From positions 3,946,001 through 4,010,000 of the forward strand of contig NZ_CP011801.1 of assembly GCF_001273775.1 (NCBI RefSeq): DNA of 64,000 bases, in the 5' to 3' direction. The notes below the pieces were generated by a model that was not told the origin of the DNA, searched no databases, and saw only the letters and a list, made by a program, of their open reading frames with translations. A program made the translations under genes and the position numbers. This document shows, in pieces, positions 17,126 through 24,877 of this stretch (positions within the stretch are counted from its first letter, which is position 1; each line of letters starts with the position of its first letter). Source of the DNA: Nitrospira moscoviensis (lineage in GTDB: Bacteria; Nitrospirota; Nitrospiria; Nitrospirales; Nitrospiraceae).

Positions 17126-18254
17126 CAATCAGGGCGAGCAGGAGGTAGGCGAGTGCTGAGAGGAATGCGGCAGCAGGCAGTGTCACCACCCAGGCAAGGA
17201 CCATGTCCCGGACGGTTGTCCAACGTACGGCGCTCACGCCTTTCAACAACCCGATTCCGATAATGGCCGAGCTGCTGACGTGCGTCGTTGAGACAGGCAG
17301 TCCCATCAATGCCGAGACGAACACGAGAGACGAGGTTGTGAGATTTGCAGACAATCCTTCGCTGTGATTCATCTGAGTGACCTTTTCAGCCAGCACTTTC
17401 GTAACGCGGAGTCCTCCGAGGTAGCTGCCGAGCCCCATGGCCACTGCGACGCCGATGATCGCGGCACTCTGCGCTGCGACGCTGGGCCATGATGCAATGG
17501 CGCTCCCGAGCAATAACATCGCGGCAATCTTGGGCGCGTCATTCGTCCCGCGCGCCAAGGAGGCTAACCCGCTCGAGCACCAATGGATGCTGTCCAATCC
17601 AACCGTGAGCCCGTTCAGTCCAGCCCGGTCACACTGAGCAGGGACAGCCATCACAGGTCGCCCCAGAGTCGTAGTTTGAAAAAGCGTCCGCGTCGCCCCC
17701 TGTCCATCGAGCATGACCAGTGCCCGAGCCGTCGGCATCACACACAGGCAAGTTCCTTCCCAACGAGCCACCAGCCTTCGCGTGAGTGGATGCAGCACGA
17801 GAGAGAGCGCCAACGCCAAGAGAGGGCTCAGAATGAGCGGCAGAACAATTTTCTTTCCAATCCCCTCCCAGAGCAGTCCCTCTCTCCCAAATGCGATGAG
17901 GCCCGCCCCGACGATCGCCCCAGTCAGCGCATGAGTGGTCGAAACGGGCAGTCCGGTCCACGAAGCGACGAGGACCCAGAGCATGGCGCCAACGAGCACG
18001 GCCACAACGAGATTGGGCGAAGCAGAGACGCCAGGTACCAGCAATCCTTGACTGAAGGTCTTGACCATTGCCGTGGCGATCACTCCTGAGAGAACAGCAC
18101 CAAGGACCGTCCATGCTGTCCCCCAGAGAATGGCCGTGCGATACCCCGTCACCCCGCTTCCAACAAGGGTGGCGATGGCCTTGGAGACATCATTCGCTCC
18201 GTTGGCAAACGCCAATGCCAGCAGCAGCACGAAAGCGACGATCGAGACATCCAT
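17121..18254 (-). CDS. PiT-family inorganic phosphate (arsenate) permease
   Basis: This 377-residue polytopic membrane protein has the duplicated PiT signatures. FANGANDVSKAIATLVG lies at the N-terminus, RGTNDAPKIAAMLL in the second half, and GLPVSTTHA/GLPVSTTHV occurs in each repeat. These permeases move phosphate with protons or cations and also accept arsenate. Position as the last gene of the ars operon suggests a link to arsenate uptake for detoxification or to phosphate supply under arsenate stress. Its start lies 10 bp from the end of arsS. Confidence 0.9.
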   Translation of the reverse strand: MDVSIVAFVLLLALAFANGANDVSKAIATLVGSGVTGYRTAILWGTAWTVLGAVLSGVIATAMVKTFSQGLLVPGVSASPNLVVAVLVGAMLWVLVASWTGLPVSTTHALTGAIVGAGLIAFGREGLLWEGIGKKIVLPLILSPLLALALSLVLHPLTRRLVARWEGTCLCVMPTARALVMLDGQGATRTLFQTTTLGRPVMAVPAQCDRAGLNGLTVGLDSIHWCSSGLASLARGTNDAPKIAAMLLLGSAIASWPSVAAQSAAIIGVAVAMGLGSYLGGLRVTKVLAEKVTQMNHSEGLSANLTTSSLVFVSALMGLPVSTTHVSSSAIIGIGLLKGVSAVRWTTVRDMVLAWVVTLPAAAFLSALAYLLLALIV

Positions 18255-18263
18255 GGATTCGTC

Positions 18264-19361
18264 CTATCTTCTCGATGCTGTTCCAGCGACCGCCCCGCCA
18301 CAGGAAGAACCCGCGCCTGCCGTGCAGCCGTAGCAATGGTTGAGTGTGACAATCTGGCGTTGATTCAGTTTTACTGGATCAAAGTCACGAATATGGGAGG
18401 GCAACCCGGGATCTACCGGCAGTTCGAGCATCTGATTGAAGTCGCAGTCATAGAGCGTGCCATCCCACCCGATGGAAATCATCGACCGGCACATCACGCC
18501 GGCGGCCGCTGCAGGATTGAAGGCGTTGGCCAACCGCTCCATATACTGCTGGTAGTTGCCACTCTCCACGAGAAACTCGAGATATCGGCTCACGGGCATG
18601 TTGGTGATCGTATAGAGATGGGTGAACTCGACGCCATGGCGACCCCGGAGTTCTTTCCGAAACTGCGCTTCGATGGCCTCTTGCTTGGGTGGGAGAAAGG
18701 CGCCGACCGGATTGTGCACGAGATTCAAGAGCAGGCCGCTGTCGGAGCGGCCATATCCCAACCCGTTCAACAGGCGTAGCGCCTCGATCGACTTCTCGAA
18801 AATGCCGTCGCCCCGCTGCGCATCGGTCTGGCTGGCGCGATAGGAAGGCAGTGAGGCAATGATTTCAACCCGATGCATCGCCAGAAACTCGGCCAAGTCT
18901 GCCTGTGAGGGGATCAGGAGCACGGACAAATTACAGCGATCCATCACATGCCGGCCGAGTCCGCGAGCTTGTTCGACCAACCATCGGAAATTGGGATTCA
19001 GTTCCGGTGCGCCCCCCGTGAGATCGACCGTGGGAATGTCGGTTGTGGCGAGCGCCTGCATGCACAGCTCTGCTGTTTCTCGCGACATCCGTTCGGTCCG
19101 ATCCGGGCCTGCGTCCACATGACAGTGCTTGCAGGTCTGGTTGCAGAGCTTCCCCACGTTGATCTGAAACACCGTCATCCCGGTCGCTCGAAGCGGGAAG
19201 AGGCCGGCTTGATCGAGTCGGGTCGCAAACGACGAATAGCCGTTCGAGCCCGCGAGCAGCTTGAGCTGTTCAGATGCGGAGGCCAGCGGATGATGTCCCC
19301 CCAGCAGGGTCAGCGGCATGTCGGGCTCCTCACACACACAACAGTCGCTCTCACGAGCCAA
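18264..19361 (-). CDS. arsS: Arsenosugar biosynthesis radical SAM protein
   Basis: This 365-residue radical-SAM enzyme has the cluster motif CNQTCKHC (C73, C77, C80) followed by HVDAGPDR. Its C-terminal half is of the DUF3641 type, ending in a Cys-rich tail (CYGCTAGAGSSCGGA) with MCRSMISIGWDGTLYDCDFN upstream. ArsS joins dimethylarsenite from ArsM to the 5'-deoxyadenosyl group, the committed step to arsenosugars. It lies between arsR and the permease on the same strand. An internal start at MPLTLLGG (residue 15) would also give a sound protein. Confidence 0.9.
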   Translation of the reverse strand: MARESDCCVCEEPDMPLTLLGGHHPLASASEQLKLLAGSNGYSSFATRLDQAGLFPLRATGMTVFQINVGKLCNQTCKHCHVDAGPDRTERMSRETAELCMQALATTDIPTVDLTGGAPELNPNFRWLVEQARGLGRHVMDRCNLSVLLIPSQADLAEFLAMHRVEIIASLPSYRASQTDAQRGDGIFEKSIEALRLLNGLGYGRSDSGLLLNLVHNPVGAFLPPKQEAIEAQFRKELRGRHGVEFTHLYTITNMPVSRYLEFLVESGNYQQYMERLANAFNPAAAAGVMCRSMISIGWDGTLYDCDFNQMLELPVDPGLPSHIRDFDPVKLNQRQIVTLNHCYGCTAGAGSSCGGAVAGTASRR

Positions 19362-19367
19362 GCCACC

Positions 19368-19727
19368 TCAGCGTGCATGCGTCACCGCGGTCAAAACAGT
19401 TTCAGGGAATCGCACCTCGCAACACCCAAAATTCAGGGCCTGCCCTTGCCGATTCGCTAACGCCCGTTTGACGGTTGGAGCGATGCGATAGCAGACCTGC
19501 TTGCCCTCCCGGAGTCCTTCGACTAACCCGGCATCGCGAAGAATGCGAAGATGATGGGAGATGTGCGGCTGCGGGCAGCGCAATTCTCGCACAAGCTCCG
19601 TCACGCATTTCTCTTCGACCAGCAGGGACTCCAGAAGACGCAGTCGGGTCTTATCCGCCAACGCTTTCAGCACCGCGGCGCATTGGCCCGTGGTCAGGAT
19701 GTCGCCTATCGAAGCACGCTTCATCAA
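19368..19727 (-). CDS. arsR: ArsR-family metalloregulatory repressor
   Basis: This 119-residue winged-helix repressor has an ELRCPQPHISHHLRILRDAGLV recognition region. Candidate arsenite ligands are C41 in EKCVTELV (the classical ArsR position has CxC) and a C-terminal Cys pair C102-C103 (FGCCEV). The exact site cannot be fixed by eye. The start overlaps the arsM stop by four bases, so the two are translationally coupled. It would repress the arsM-arsR-arsS-pit operon until arsenite binds. A candidate operator lies upstream of arsM. Confidence 0.88.
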   Translation of the reverse strand: MMKRASIGDILTTGQCAAVLKALADKTRLRLLESLLVEEKCVTELVRELRCPQPHISHHLRILRDAGLVEGLREGKQVCYRIAPTVKRALANRQGQALNFGCCEVRFPETVLTAVTHAR

Positions 19728-20911
19728 CAGCAGGCTCCATTAGGGGAACAATTCACGACCTCACCGCTGACCATCTGGCCCGCGCGATTGATGATCGCAA
19801 AATGAGGCGCGTAGCCGTCAGTTTCTAATACGCCACGTGTCTTGGAGCAGATCTCCAACGGTTCGCCCCGGCGGTAGATATGGTGGTCATCGTCGTGCGC
19901 TTCCAGGAACGGTCCGGCCAAGTGCGCAAAATCACCCGTCCACACACAGGGGGTTTGTTCGGGAAGTACCGCCACCCATCTCAGATCCGTCTGGTCGAGC
20001 GTCACAGGCTCTTGTGACAAGATAAACAATGGGGCAAACGGCGGTTGGCTCAGCACGAGGGCCGAGTCCGGTGTGAGTGTTTGAGGGACTCCGCGCCGGT
20101 AACTGGTGCCTCGTTCATCCACTACGCGGCTGAAGGGGCCGCGGAGCGTGGCATAGCGTGGGCTTAATGCCGGTGCATTGGCCGGGAGTTTGTAGCCGGT
20201 CAACGTCACCGAGAAGAAGTGAATACCGTCGATCCGCTGCCAGGGGGACGACTTGATCAGATGGATGCCGAGAAACCCTGCCCCCGTCATGCAAGCCATA
20301 TAGTCGGTGAGTGTGAGGGCGCCAGACAGGCAATCGCCCCATTTCTCCGCATCATGAACCAGATACTGAGATACGGGCTGATCCGCGACGATGTCCGAAA
20401 TAGTAAACCGTCCGCCCGCCTTCGCGACACGGAACATTTCACAGAAGACTTTGCGCTTGTCGGGGGCCAGATTGATCACGCAGTTGGAGATGATCAAGTC
20501 GGCCGTGCCGTCTTCCACCGGCATGGCGTCGGCCATGCCTTTGAGGAACTCGACATTGGAAGCGGCATAGCCGAGATTGCCGGCCACGATCACGGCGTTC
20601 CTGCGCGCGATCTCCAGCATCGTATCGGTCATGTCGATGCCGATCACGCGGCCGGTCGGGCCGACAAGGCGCGACGCCTCGAAACAGTCGATCCCGCCAC
20701 CCGATCCGATATCCAGAACGGTTTCCCCGGCACGCACCGTCTTCAGCCCAGCAGGCGTACCACAGCCATAGGAAATCTTGAGGACCTCCTCCGGGATGAA
20801 GGTCTTGAGATGGCTCATGTCATAGCTGGTCGGGCAACACATTTGCTCTCCCGAGCTGGCCGCCCGGGCGTATCGATCGCTGACGGTCTGGGTAATGTTC
20901 TCTCCTGGCAT
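19724..20911 (-). CDS. arsM: Arsenite S-adenosylmethionine methyltransferase
   Basis: This 395-residue protein has a Rossmann methyltransferase core with SAM motif VLDIGSGGGID (about residues 65-75). Conserved arsenic-binding cysteines are C50 (SYGCGTP), C144 (SNCVINL) and C194 (GDCLSGAL). A C-terminal domain of about 150 residues and a CC terminus follow, as in long ArsM proteins. It methylates As(III) stepwise; the dimethyl product feeds ArsS. It is the first gene of the operon and overlaps arsR by four bases. Confidence 0.92.
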   Translation of the reverse strand: MPGENITQTVSDRYARAASSGEQMCCPTSYDMSHLKTFIPEEVLKISYGCGTPAGLKTVRAGETVLDIGSGGGIDCFEASRLVGPTGRVIGIDMTDTMLEIARRNAVIVAGNLGYAASNVEFLKGMADAMPVEDGTADLIISNCVINLAPDKRKVFCEMFRVAKAGGRFTISDIVADQPVSQYLVHDAEKWGDCLSGALTLTDYMACMTGAGFLGIHLIKSSPWQRIDGIHFFSVTLTGYKLPANAPALSPRYATLRGPFSRVVDERGTSYRRGVPQTLTPDSALVLSQPPFAPLFILSQEPVTLDQTDLRWVAVLPEQTPCVWTGDFAHLAGPFLEAHDDDHHIYRRGEPLEICSKTRGVLETDGYAPHFAIINRAGQMVSGEVVNCSPNGACC

Positions 20912-20932
20912 GGCTCCCCCGCTAAGTCATGA

Positions 20933-20948
20933 ACATATGGAGATATGT
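20933..20948 (-). promoter_or_regulatory. Candidate ArsR operator upstream of arsM
   Basis: The sequence ACATATGGAGATATGT is a dyad of 6-bp arms (ACATAT/ATATGT) with a 4-bp centre. It begins 22 bp upstream of the arsM start codon. A/T-rich 6-6 dyads in the promoter are typical of ArsR/SmtB repressors, and the operon contains arsR. Assignment is inference. Confidence 0.45.
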
Positions 20949-21044
20949 CTGTGTATTAAACTGACCAATTCGCCTTCAATCTCCAGCCGCGCACCAAGAT
21001 GGATGCGTCAGAGGAGAAGAATACAGCGAGGAGGACGAAGGTTC

Positions 21045-21060
21045 TGTAAGCTGGCTTACA
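21045..21060. promoter_or_regulatory. Palindrome TGTAAGC-TG-GCTTACA (right copy)
   Basis: This is a perfect 7-bp inverted repeat with a 2-bp centre; flanking C and G extend it to 8 bp. Its half-sites equal those at 17110-17125. It lies between arsM and merR, about 3.9 kb from the other copy, so the pair brackets the ars operon. Confidence 0.5.
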
Positions 21061-21165
21061 GTGACGACACACCTGGGCTCTTGGTCGTCAAAGCAGTAGA
21101 GAAGGGCGCTTATTCAGTCGAATGCGTACAGCATAAAGAATGAAGACAAAAGAATGCTGGCCCTC

Positions 21166-21197
21166 TTGACTCAGTACCATGGTACAGGGTGTAGAGT
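21166..21197 (+). promoter_or_regulatory. MerR-type promoter/operator of the mer operon
   Basis: A TTGACT -35 box (21166-21171) and a TAGAGT -10 box (21192-21197) are separated by 20 bp. A perfect 12-bp palindrome GTACCATGGTAC (21174-21185) lies in the spacer. An over-long spacer with a dyad between the boxes is the hallmark of promoters untwisted by MerR-family activators. It sits 18 bp upstream of merR, so merR is in the operon it controls. Confidence 0.85.
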
Positions 21198-21215
21198 CTC
21201 ATCGGAGGTCAGAAG

Positions 21216-21659
21216 ATGACAGTTGGGTGCACCATCGGGCAACTCGCGAAAGCGGTCGGGGTCAATGTCCAGACAGTGCGGTATTACGAACGGCGCAGGC
21301 TGCTCGGTCCGTCTGCGCGCCGACCGTCGGGATACCGGATCTATGGCGAAGACGAGGAACGGCGGCTCCGGTTCATCAAGAATGCCCAAGCCCTGGGCTT
21401 CACGCTCCATGAGATCGAAGAACTGCTTGATCTTCAGGTCAGCTCGAAGACCCGCTGTGGTGATGTTCAACGAAAAGCCGAGGCCAAGTTGAAACACGTG
21501 GAGGCGAAAGTGCGGGATCTGCAAGCGCTTGCCCGGGCGCTTCGGAGCCTGATTCGAGACTGCCGGGCCGGGCAGCCGACGGATCGTTGTCCGATTTTGC
21601 AGAGTTTGGAGAAAACAGAAAGGAGGGTCACCAATGACAACCGAAAAACGACGCGTTGA
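21216..21659 (+). CDS. merR: Mercuric resistance transcriptional regulator MerR
   Basis: This 147-residue protein has an N-terminal winged helix (IGQLAKAVGVNVQTVRYYER), a long dimerisation helix and the three mercury-binding cysteines of true MerR: C81, C116 and C125 (RCGDVQ, DCRAGQPTDRC). Their spacing equals that of the well-studied Tn501 protein (82/117/126). It represses and, with Hg(II), activates the promoter just upstream. Unlike Gram-negative Tn501/Tn21 it is not divergent but is the first gene of the operon. Its stop lies inside the next reading frame. Confidence 0.95.
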   Translation: MTVGCTIGQLAKAVGVNVQTVRYYERRRLLGPSARRPSGYRIYGEDEERRLRFIKNAQALGFTLHEIEELLDLQVSSKTRCGDVQRKAEAKLKHVEAKVRDLQALARALRSLIRDCRAGQPTDRCPILQSLEKTERRVTNDNRKTTR

Positions 21660-21913
21660 CGTGTTTACCGCGGGCTGCCCGCTCTGTCAGGACGCGGTCA
21701 GACTGGTCACATCCCTGGCCTGCCCCAGTTGCGAGGTGCAAGTCTATGATCTTCCGGGAAGGCTGTGTGACGAATGAATGCCGAGAGAAGGCCGCCCGCT
21801 ACGGTGTCACGGCTGTTCCGGCGGTTGCGGTGAATGGCACACTGCTGGACTGCTGCCGGCGAGAACCGATCACCGCTGATCGCCTGATCGCTGCCGGGAT
21901 CAGTCAGTCATGA
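21634..21913 (+). pseudogene. Thioredoxin-fold protein of mer operon, split by a frameshift
   Basis: The ATG at 21634 (after AAAGGAGGG) starts MTTEKRRVDVFTAGCPLCQD, with a CPLC redox motif, and continues to VQVYDL before running into a stop at 21775-21777. The rest of the protein continues in another frame as REGCVTNECREKAARYGVTA and VPAVAVNGTLLDCCRR, to 21913. One extra C around 21754 (CTTCCGGG) accounts for the break. Removing it gives a continuous protein of about 92 residues of the thioredoxin-like type seen in mer operons of this lineage. Either a real disruption or a base-call error is possible. Confidence 0.72.
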
Positions 21914-21925
21914 AAGGGGGACGCG

Positions 21926-22186
21926 ATGGAAGAGAACCGGCGTAAGCGACTGCTGTGGACAGGATTGATCGGCTCCGGCCTCGTCGCCCTGTGTTGCTTG
22001 ACACCGATCTTAGTGGTGCTGTTGGGAGTGGTTGGGCTTGGGGCCTTCACCGGCTATCTGGACTTCCTGCTCCTTCCCGCCCTGGCCCTGTTCCTGAGTC
22101 TTGCCGTGTATGCAGGGACCCGCCAGCAGCAAGACACGAGTGGTGCCTGCTGCACGTCCCATCAATCCGAGAGTCGGAAGCCATGA
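21926..22186 (+). CDS. merF: Mercury transport protein MerF (copy 1)
   Basis: This 86-residue inner-membrane protein has two membrane helices. The mercury-carrying Cys pair is C23-C24 in ALCCLTPILVVLLG, and a second pair is C75-C76 at the C-terminus (GACCTSHQ). GYLDFLLLPALALF in helix two is typical of MerF. It passes Hg(II) across the membrane to cytoplasmic reductase. Its stop overlaps the next start (ATGA at 22183). A second merF with the same layout lies at 35783. Confidence 0.93.
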   Translation: MEENRRKRLLWTGLIGSGLVALCCLTPILVVLLGVVGLGAFTGYLDFLLLPALALFLSLAVYAGTRQQQDTSGACCTSHQSESRKP

Positions 22187-22767
22187 GTTTCAGAGACAAG
22201 GGGAACCGGATGACTGACTGCTGCAAGCCCCTCGGGGAGCCAAAGAGACAAGAAGATCGATTGCTGTGTCACCAATGCGGTCGTGAAGGCCAGCCGGTCG
22301 ATCGGACCACCATTGATGCCTTGCTCAAACCCGAGTCGCTGAGTCAGGTGAAGGGCGGCCAGTATGCGTTCTGTGAGACTCCGAGCTGCCCGGTCGTGTA
22401 CCACGCCGCGGACGGAACTGCCTTCGAGAAGCGCCACGTCCGCGTGCGGGTGGGGCTCAAGGAAACGGAGGATCCGGTTCTGGTCTGTTATTGCTTTCAC
22501 GTGACGGAGCGCATGATCCACAAAGAAATTCAGCAGACCGGACGGTCCTCGGCCTCAACCCGCATTCGAGCCGATGTCAAGGCGGGACATTGCCGCTGCG
22601 AGGTGGAGAATCCGTCAGGACGGTGCTGTTTGGGGGAGGTTATCCGAACGGAGAAGCGGGCGGCTGCCGAGCGCAAAGGGAGCGATCAGGACTTCGCACG
22701 TTCCAGAAGAAAGGAGATCGAGGATGCGGCCATCTGTCAAGACGCTGGACCGGATCGGGTCTATTGA
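22183..22767 (+). CDS. CopZ-like iron-sulfur/zinc metallochaperone
   Basis: This 194-residue, Cys-rich protein begins MSFRDKGNRMTDCCKPLG (an alternative start lies at the ATG at 22210). It has a zinc-ribbon-like part (CHQCGREG) and a mid-region ALLKPESLSQVKGGQYAFCE with PSCPVVYH. A BFD-like [2Fe-2S] region follows (VCYCFHVTERMI, GHCRCEVENPSGRCC). This is the domain set of Archaeoglobus-type CopZ N-terminal domains, which bind a zinc and a [2Fe-2S] cluster and can reduce Cu(II). In this operon a mercury or electron-transfer role is possible. Its 3' end overlaps the merB-merT fusion by 44 bp. Confidence 0.82.
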   Translation: MSFRDKGNRMTDCCKPLGEPKRQEDRLLCHQCGREGQPVDRTTIDALLKPESLSQVKGGQYAFCETPSCPVVYHAADGTAFEKRHVRVRVGLKETEDPVLVCYCFHVTERMIHKEIQQTGRSSASTRIRADVKAGHCRCEVENPSGRCCLGEVIRTEKRAAAERKGSDQDFARSRRKEIEDAAICQDAGPDRVY

Positions 22768-23872
22768 ACCGCTCGCGACCGAAACGGTCACGCGACTCCT
22801 CAGCAGGACCGAGTCCATGCTGGGATGGAGGCTTCGTCGAGCTGGGCTCAGCCCGCGAGAAGAAGCGGTCAGGCAGTACATCCTCACGCAGTATCCCTTG
22901 CTGGGGCGTGCGCCCGGCTGTCAGGAGATCGCAACAGCGCTTGGTTTGAAGGGGCCGGGTGACGTGCGAGCGATCCTGGAGCGATTGCATGAACTGGATC
23001 TGCTCTACCTGGACTCCGACTCTTGTGAGATCCGTCTCGCGTACCCCTTCTCCACGATTCCGACAAAACATCTTGTGCAGTTTCTGGACCGGCCTTCGGA
23101 GAAGCCGATCTACGCCCTCTGTGCCGTCGATGCGCTAGGCATCCCGTTCATGATGGACCGAGATGTGTCGATCGAGTCGTCTTGTGCGTATTGCGCGACG
23201 CCGGTGGCCGTCAAAGTGCGGGACCGGAGCGTCGAGTCCTGCACTCCGGCTGAAACGGTGGTCTGGGTTGGAACCGCGTACAGCGGGCACGCGGCGACGT
23301 CGCTCTGCCCCACCCTAGATTTCTTCTGTTCACCGGCGCATGCGGCCGCCTGGCGGGAGGTACGACCACAGGAGGAGGGTCATGTGCTGAGTGTGGCGGA
23401 AGCTCTCTACCTGGGCAAAGGGATCTTTGAGGATCTCCTGAGGCCGCACCCTGGCGTGGTGTCGTCCGCCCGCACAGCGGCGCCTCCACCTGAGACGGCA
23501 AAAGCCGCAATGACGGCCAGCACAGCCGGGGGGTTGCTGGCCGCCTTCTTCGCGTCGATCTGCTGCATCGGGCCGGTCGTCTTTGCCGCCCTGGGAGTGG
23601 GTGTGGGGGCCACCGGGTTGTTGGCCAACACGGCTGGGGTCCTCAAAGCGCTGTTGCCCTATCGACCGCTGTTCATTGGACTGACCACGGTCTTCCTGGG
23701 CGTCGGTTTCTATGTGGCCTACCGAAAGCCGACGGTCGGTGAGGCATCTTGTCAGGCCTGTGTGCCGGCGTCAGGTGTTCGTTCGAATCGAGTACTGCTC
23801 TGGATCATCGCGGGCCTCGCAGTGGCCTTGGTGCTCGCGCCCTATTGGCTGGAGTTTGCGACAGGATCATGA
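22724..23872 (+). CDS. Fusion of organomercurial lyase MerB with mercuric transporter MerT
   Basis: The 382-residue protein joins two mercury-resistance proteins. Residues about 20-240 are MerB-like, with an N-terminal winged-helix part. The three catalytic residues of the lyase are kept: C133 and D136 in YALCAVDALG, and C195 in TSLCPTLDFFCS. After a Pro/Ala linker, residues about 265-382 are MerT-like: ASICCIGPVVFAALG with C280-C281 in helix one, LLPYRPLFIG, a loop with C343 and C346 (ASCQAC), and a third helix. The upstream frame opens at 22574, but the ATG at 22724 follows AAGGAGATCGAGG and gives the sound N-terminus. It would cleave C-Hg bonds in the cytoplasm while anchored to the importer. 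Confidence 0.9.
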   Translation: MRPSVKTLDRIGSIEPLATETVTRLLSRTESMLGWRLRRAGLSPREEAVRQYILTQYPLLGRAPGCQEIATALGLKGPGDVRAILERLHELDLLYLDSDSCEIRLAYPFSTIPTKHLVQFLDRPSEKPIYALCAVDALGIPFMMDRDVSIESSCAYCATPVAVKVRDRSVESCTPAETVVWVGTAYSGHAATSLCPTLDFFCSPAHAAAWREVRPQEEGHVLSVAEALYLGKGIFEDLLRPHPGVVSSARTAAPPPETAKAAMTASTAGGLLAAFFASICCIGPVVFAALGVGVGATGLLANTAGVLKALLPYRPLFIGLTTVFLGVGFYVAYRKPTVGEASCQACVPASGVRSNRVLLWIIAGLAVALVLAPYWLEFATGS

Positions 23873-23910
23873 GTAGGCAGAACGTTACAACAGGGAAAGA
23901 AGTGAATCCA

Positions 23911-24321
23911 ATGAAGACGACCATATTTCTCGTCAGCTGGGTTTTGATTGGTAGCATGATCTGGGGCGGAACCGTGGAAGGCGCCGCTCCTTCACAGGAG
24001 TCAACGCCTGCGAGCCCGACCGGAGAGGTCATCACACTCAAGATCGAGGGTTGGACCTGTGCCAGTTGCGAAAAGGACATTCGCCGTGCGTTGCTCGCGG
24101 TGCCGGGCGTGAACCGAGCAGAGGTGAGCTATGCCCGTGGAGGAGTCATCGTCGAGATCGAACGCGGTCGAGTGAGCAACGAGCAGTTGGTCCAAGCGGT
24201 CGCGAGCGCGGGTAATATTCTTTCCTCGTATCGGGCCAGCGTGATTCCGAACGGCACACTCACGGCCAAGGCCGGCGAACAGGGTAGGGGGTGGAATTGG
24301 TTCGGGAACTTGTTCAAGTAG
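23911..24321 (+). CDS. merP: Exported mercury-binding protein MerP-like
   Basis: This protein has a signal peptide (about residues 1-25), a short Ser/Pro spacer and one HMA domain with the metal motif GWTCASC (C50, C53). It would scavenge Hg(II) in the periplasm and hand it to MerT. The frame also has an ATG at 23869 overlapping the upstream stop, which would add 14 polar residues before the signal peptide. That start is translationally attractive, so either may be used. It is longer than classical MerP (about 91 residues) owing to a C-terminal extension ending GWNWFGNLFK. Confidence 0.85.
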   Translation: MKTTIFLVSWVLIGSMIWGGTVEGAAPSQESTPASPTGEVITLKIEGWTCASCEKDIRRALLAVPGVNRAEVSYARGGVIVEIERGRVSNEQLVQAVASAGNILSSYRASVIPNGTLTAKAGEQGRGWNWFGNLFK

Positions 24322-24359
24322 TGTCTCCGCTGACCAAAGGCTCCAACGTAGGCGCGATC

Positions 24360-24857
24360 ATGTGGTGCCAGAGGTCTCTTGCGAGCACACTCGCCGCACT
24401 TTCCCTCGCGGTGCTGTGGCATCACGGTGGCCAAGCCTTGGTTCGGGCCTCAGAGCCTGAAGCCGACACCCAGGCGATCCGCGTGAACATCACCATCAAA
24501 GCCAGGCAGTTCCATCCCTCGCCGGTCTCGGTACCTGTGGGACGGCATGTGGGACTGATCTTCCACAACCAGGATGTCGAACTGCATGCCTTTGTGCCGA
24601 CGCGCTTTCTGGAGGGTGTGCCACTCCATGTGGAAGGGAATGGAGCCCCTCAGTTTGGGGAAAAGGGACTGGAGCGGGTGCTGATTCCATCGGGAGGCAG
24701 AGAGGAAATTCACTTTGTGCCGACCGTGGTCGGCACATTCGAGTACCGCTGTGATTTGCCGGGGCATCAGATGATCGGGACAATTGTGGTAGAGGAAGCT
24801 GCGGCAGATCAGCGCACAGCGTTGGGGCACAGTGACAGCGTGCAAGAAACACCGTAA
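24360..24857 (+). CDS. Exported cupredoxin-domain protein
   Basis: The 165-residue protein starts at the ATG at 24360, which gives a signal peptide (MWCQRSLASTLAALSLAVLW, cleaved before about residue 30). The mature domain is a plastocyanin-like barrel with a complete type-1 copper site: H77 (VELHAFV), C131, H136 and M138 (CDLPGHQM). It would carry single electrons, or store copper, in the periplasm. It lies 38 bp after merP, in the direction of the cytochrome genes further down. Whether it belongs to the mer transcript is not clear. Confidence 0.85.
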   Translation: MWCQRSLASTLAALSLAVLWHHGGQALVRASEPEADTQAIRVNITIKARQFHPSPVSVPVGRHVGLIFHNQDVELHAFVPTRFLEGVPLHVEGNGAPQFGEKGLERVLIPSGGREEIHFVPTVVGTFEYRCDLPGHQMIGTIVVEEAAADQRTALGHSDSVQETP

Positions 24858-24877
24858 CGAACAAGGGAGCAATCACG

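Larger units (their letters stand above)
20912..21215. other. Divergent regulatory gap between the ars and mer operons
   Basis: These 304 bp hold no convincing gene. Three sites are listed separately: an ArsR-type dyad next to the arsM start, a TGTAAGC palindrome in the middle, and a MerR-type promoter before merR. The rest shows no structure I can support. Confidence 0.7.

Noticed and set aside
21634..21913. Programmed frameshifting as explanation of the split thioredoxin-like gene
   Set aside because: No slippery heptamer or downstream pseudoknot is evident, and a single extra C explains the break more simply.
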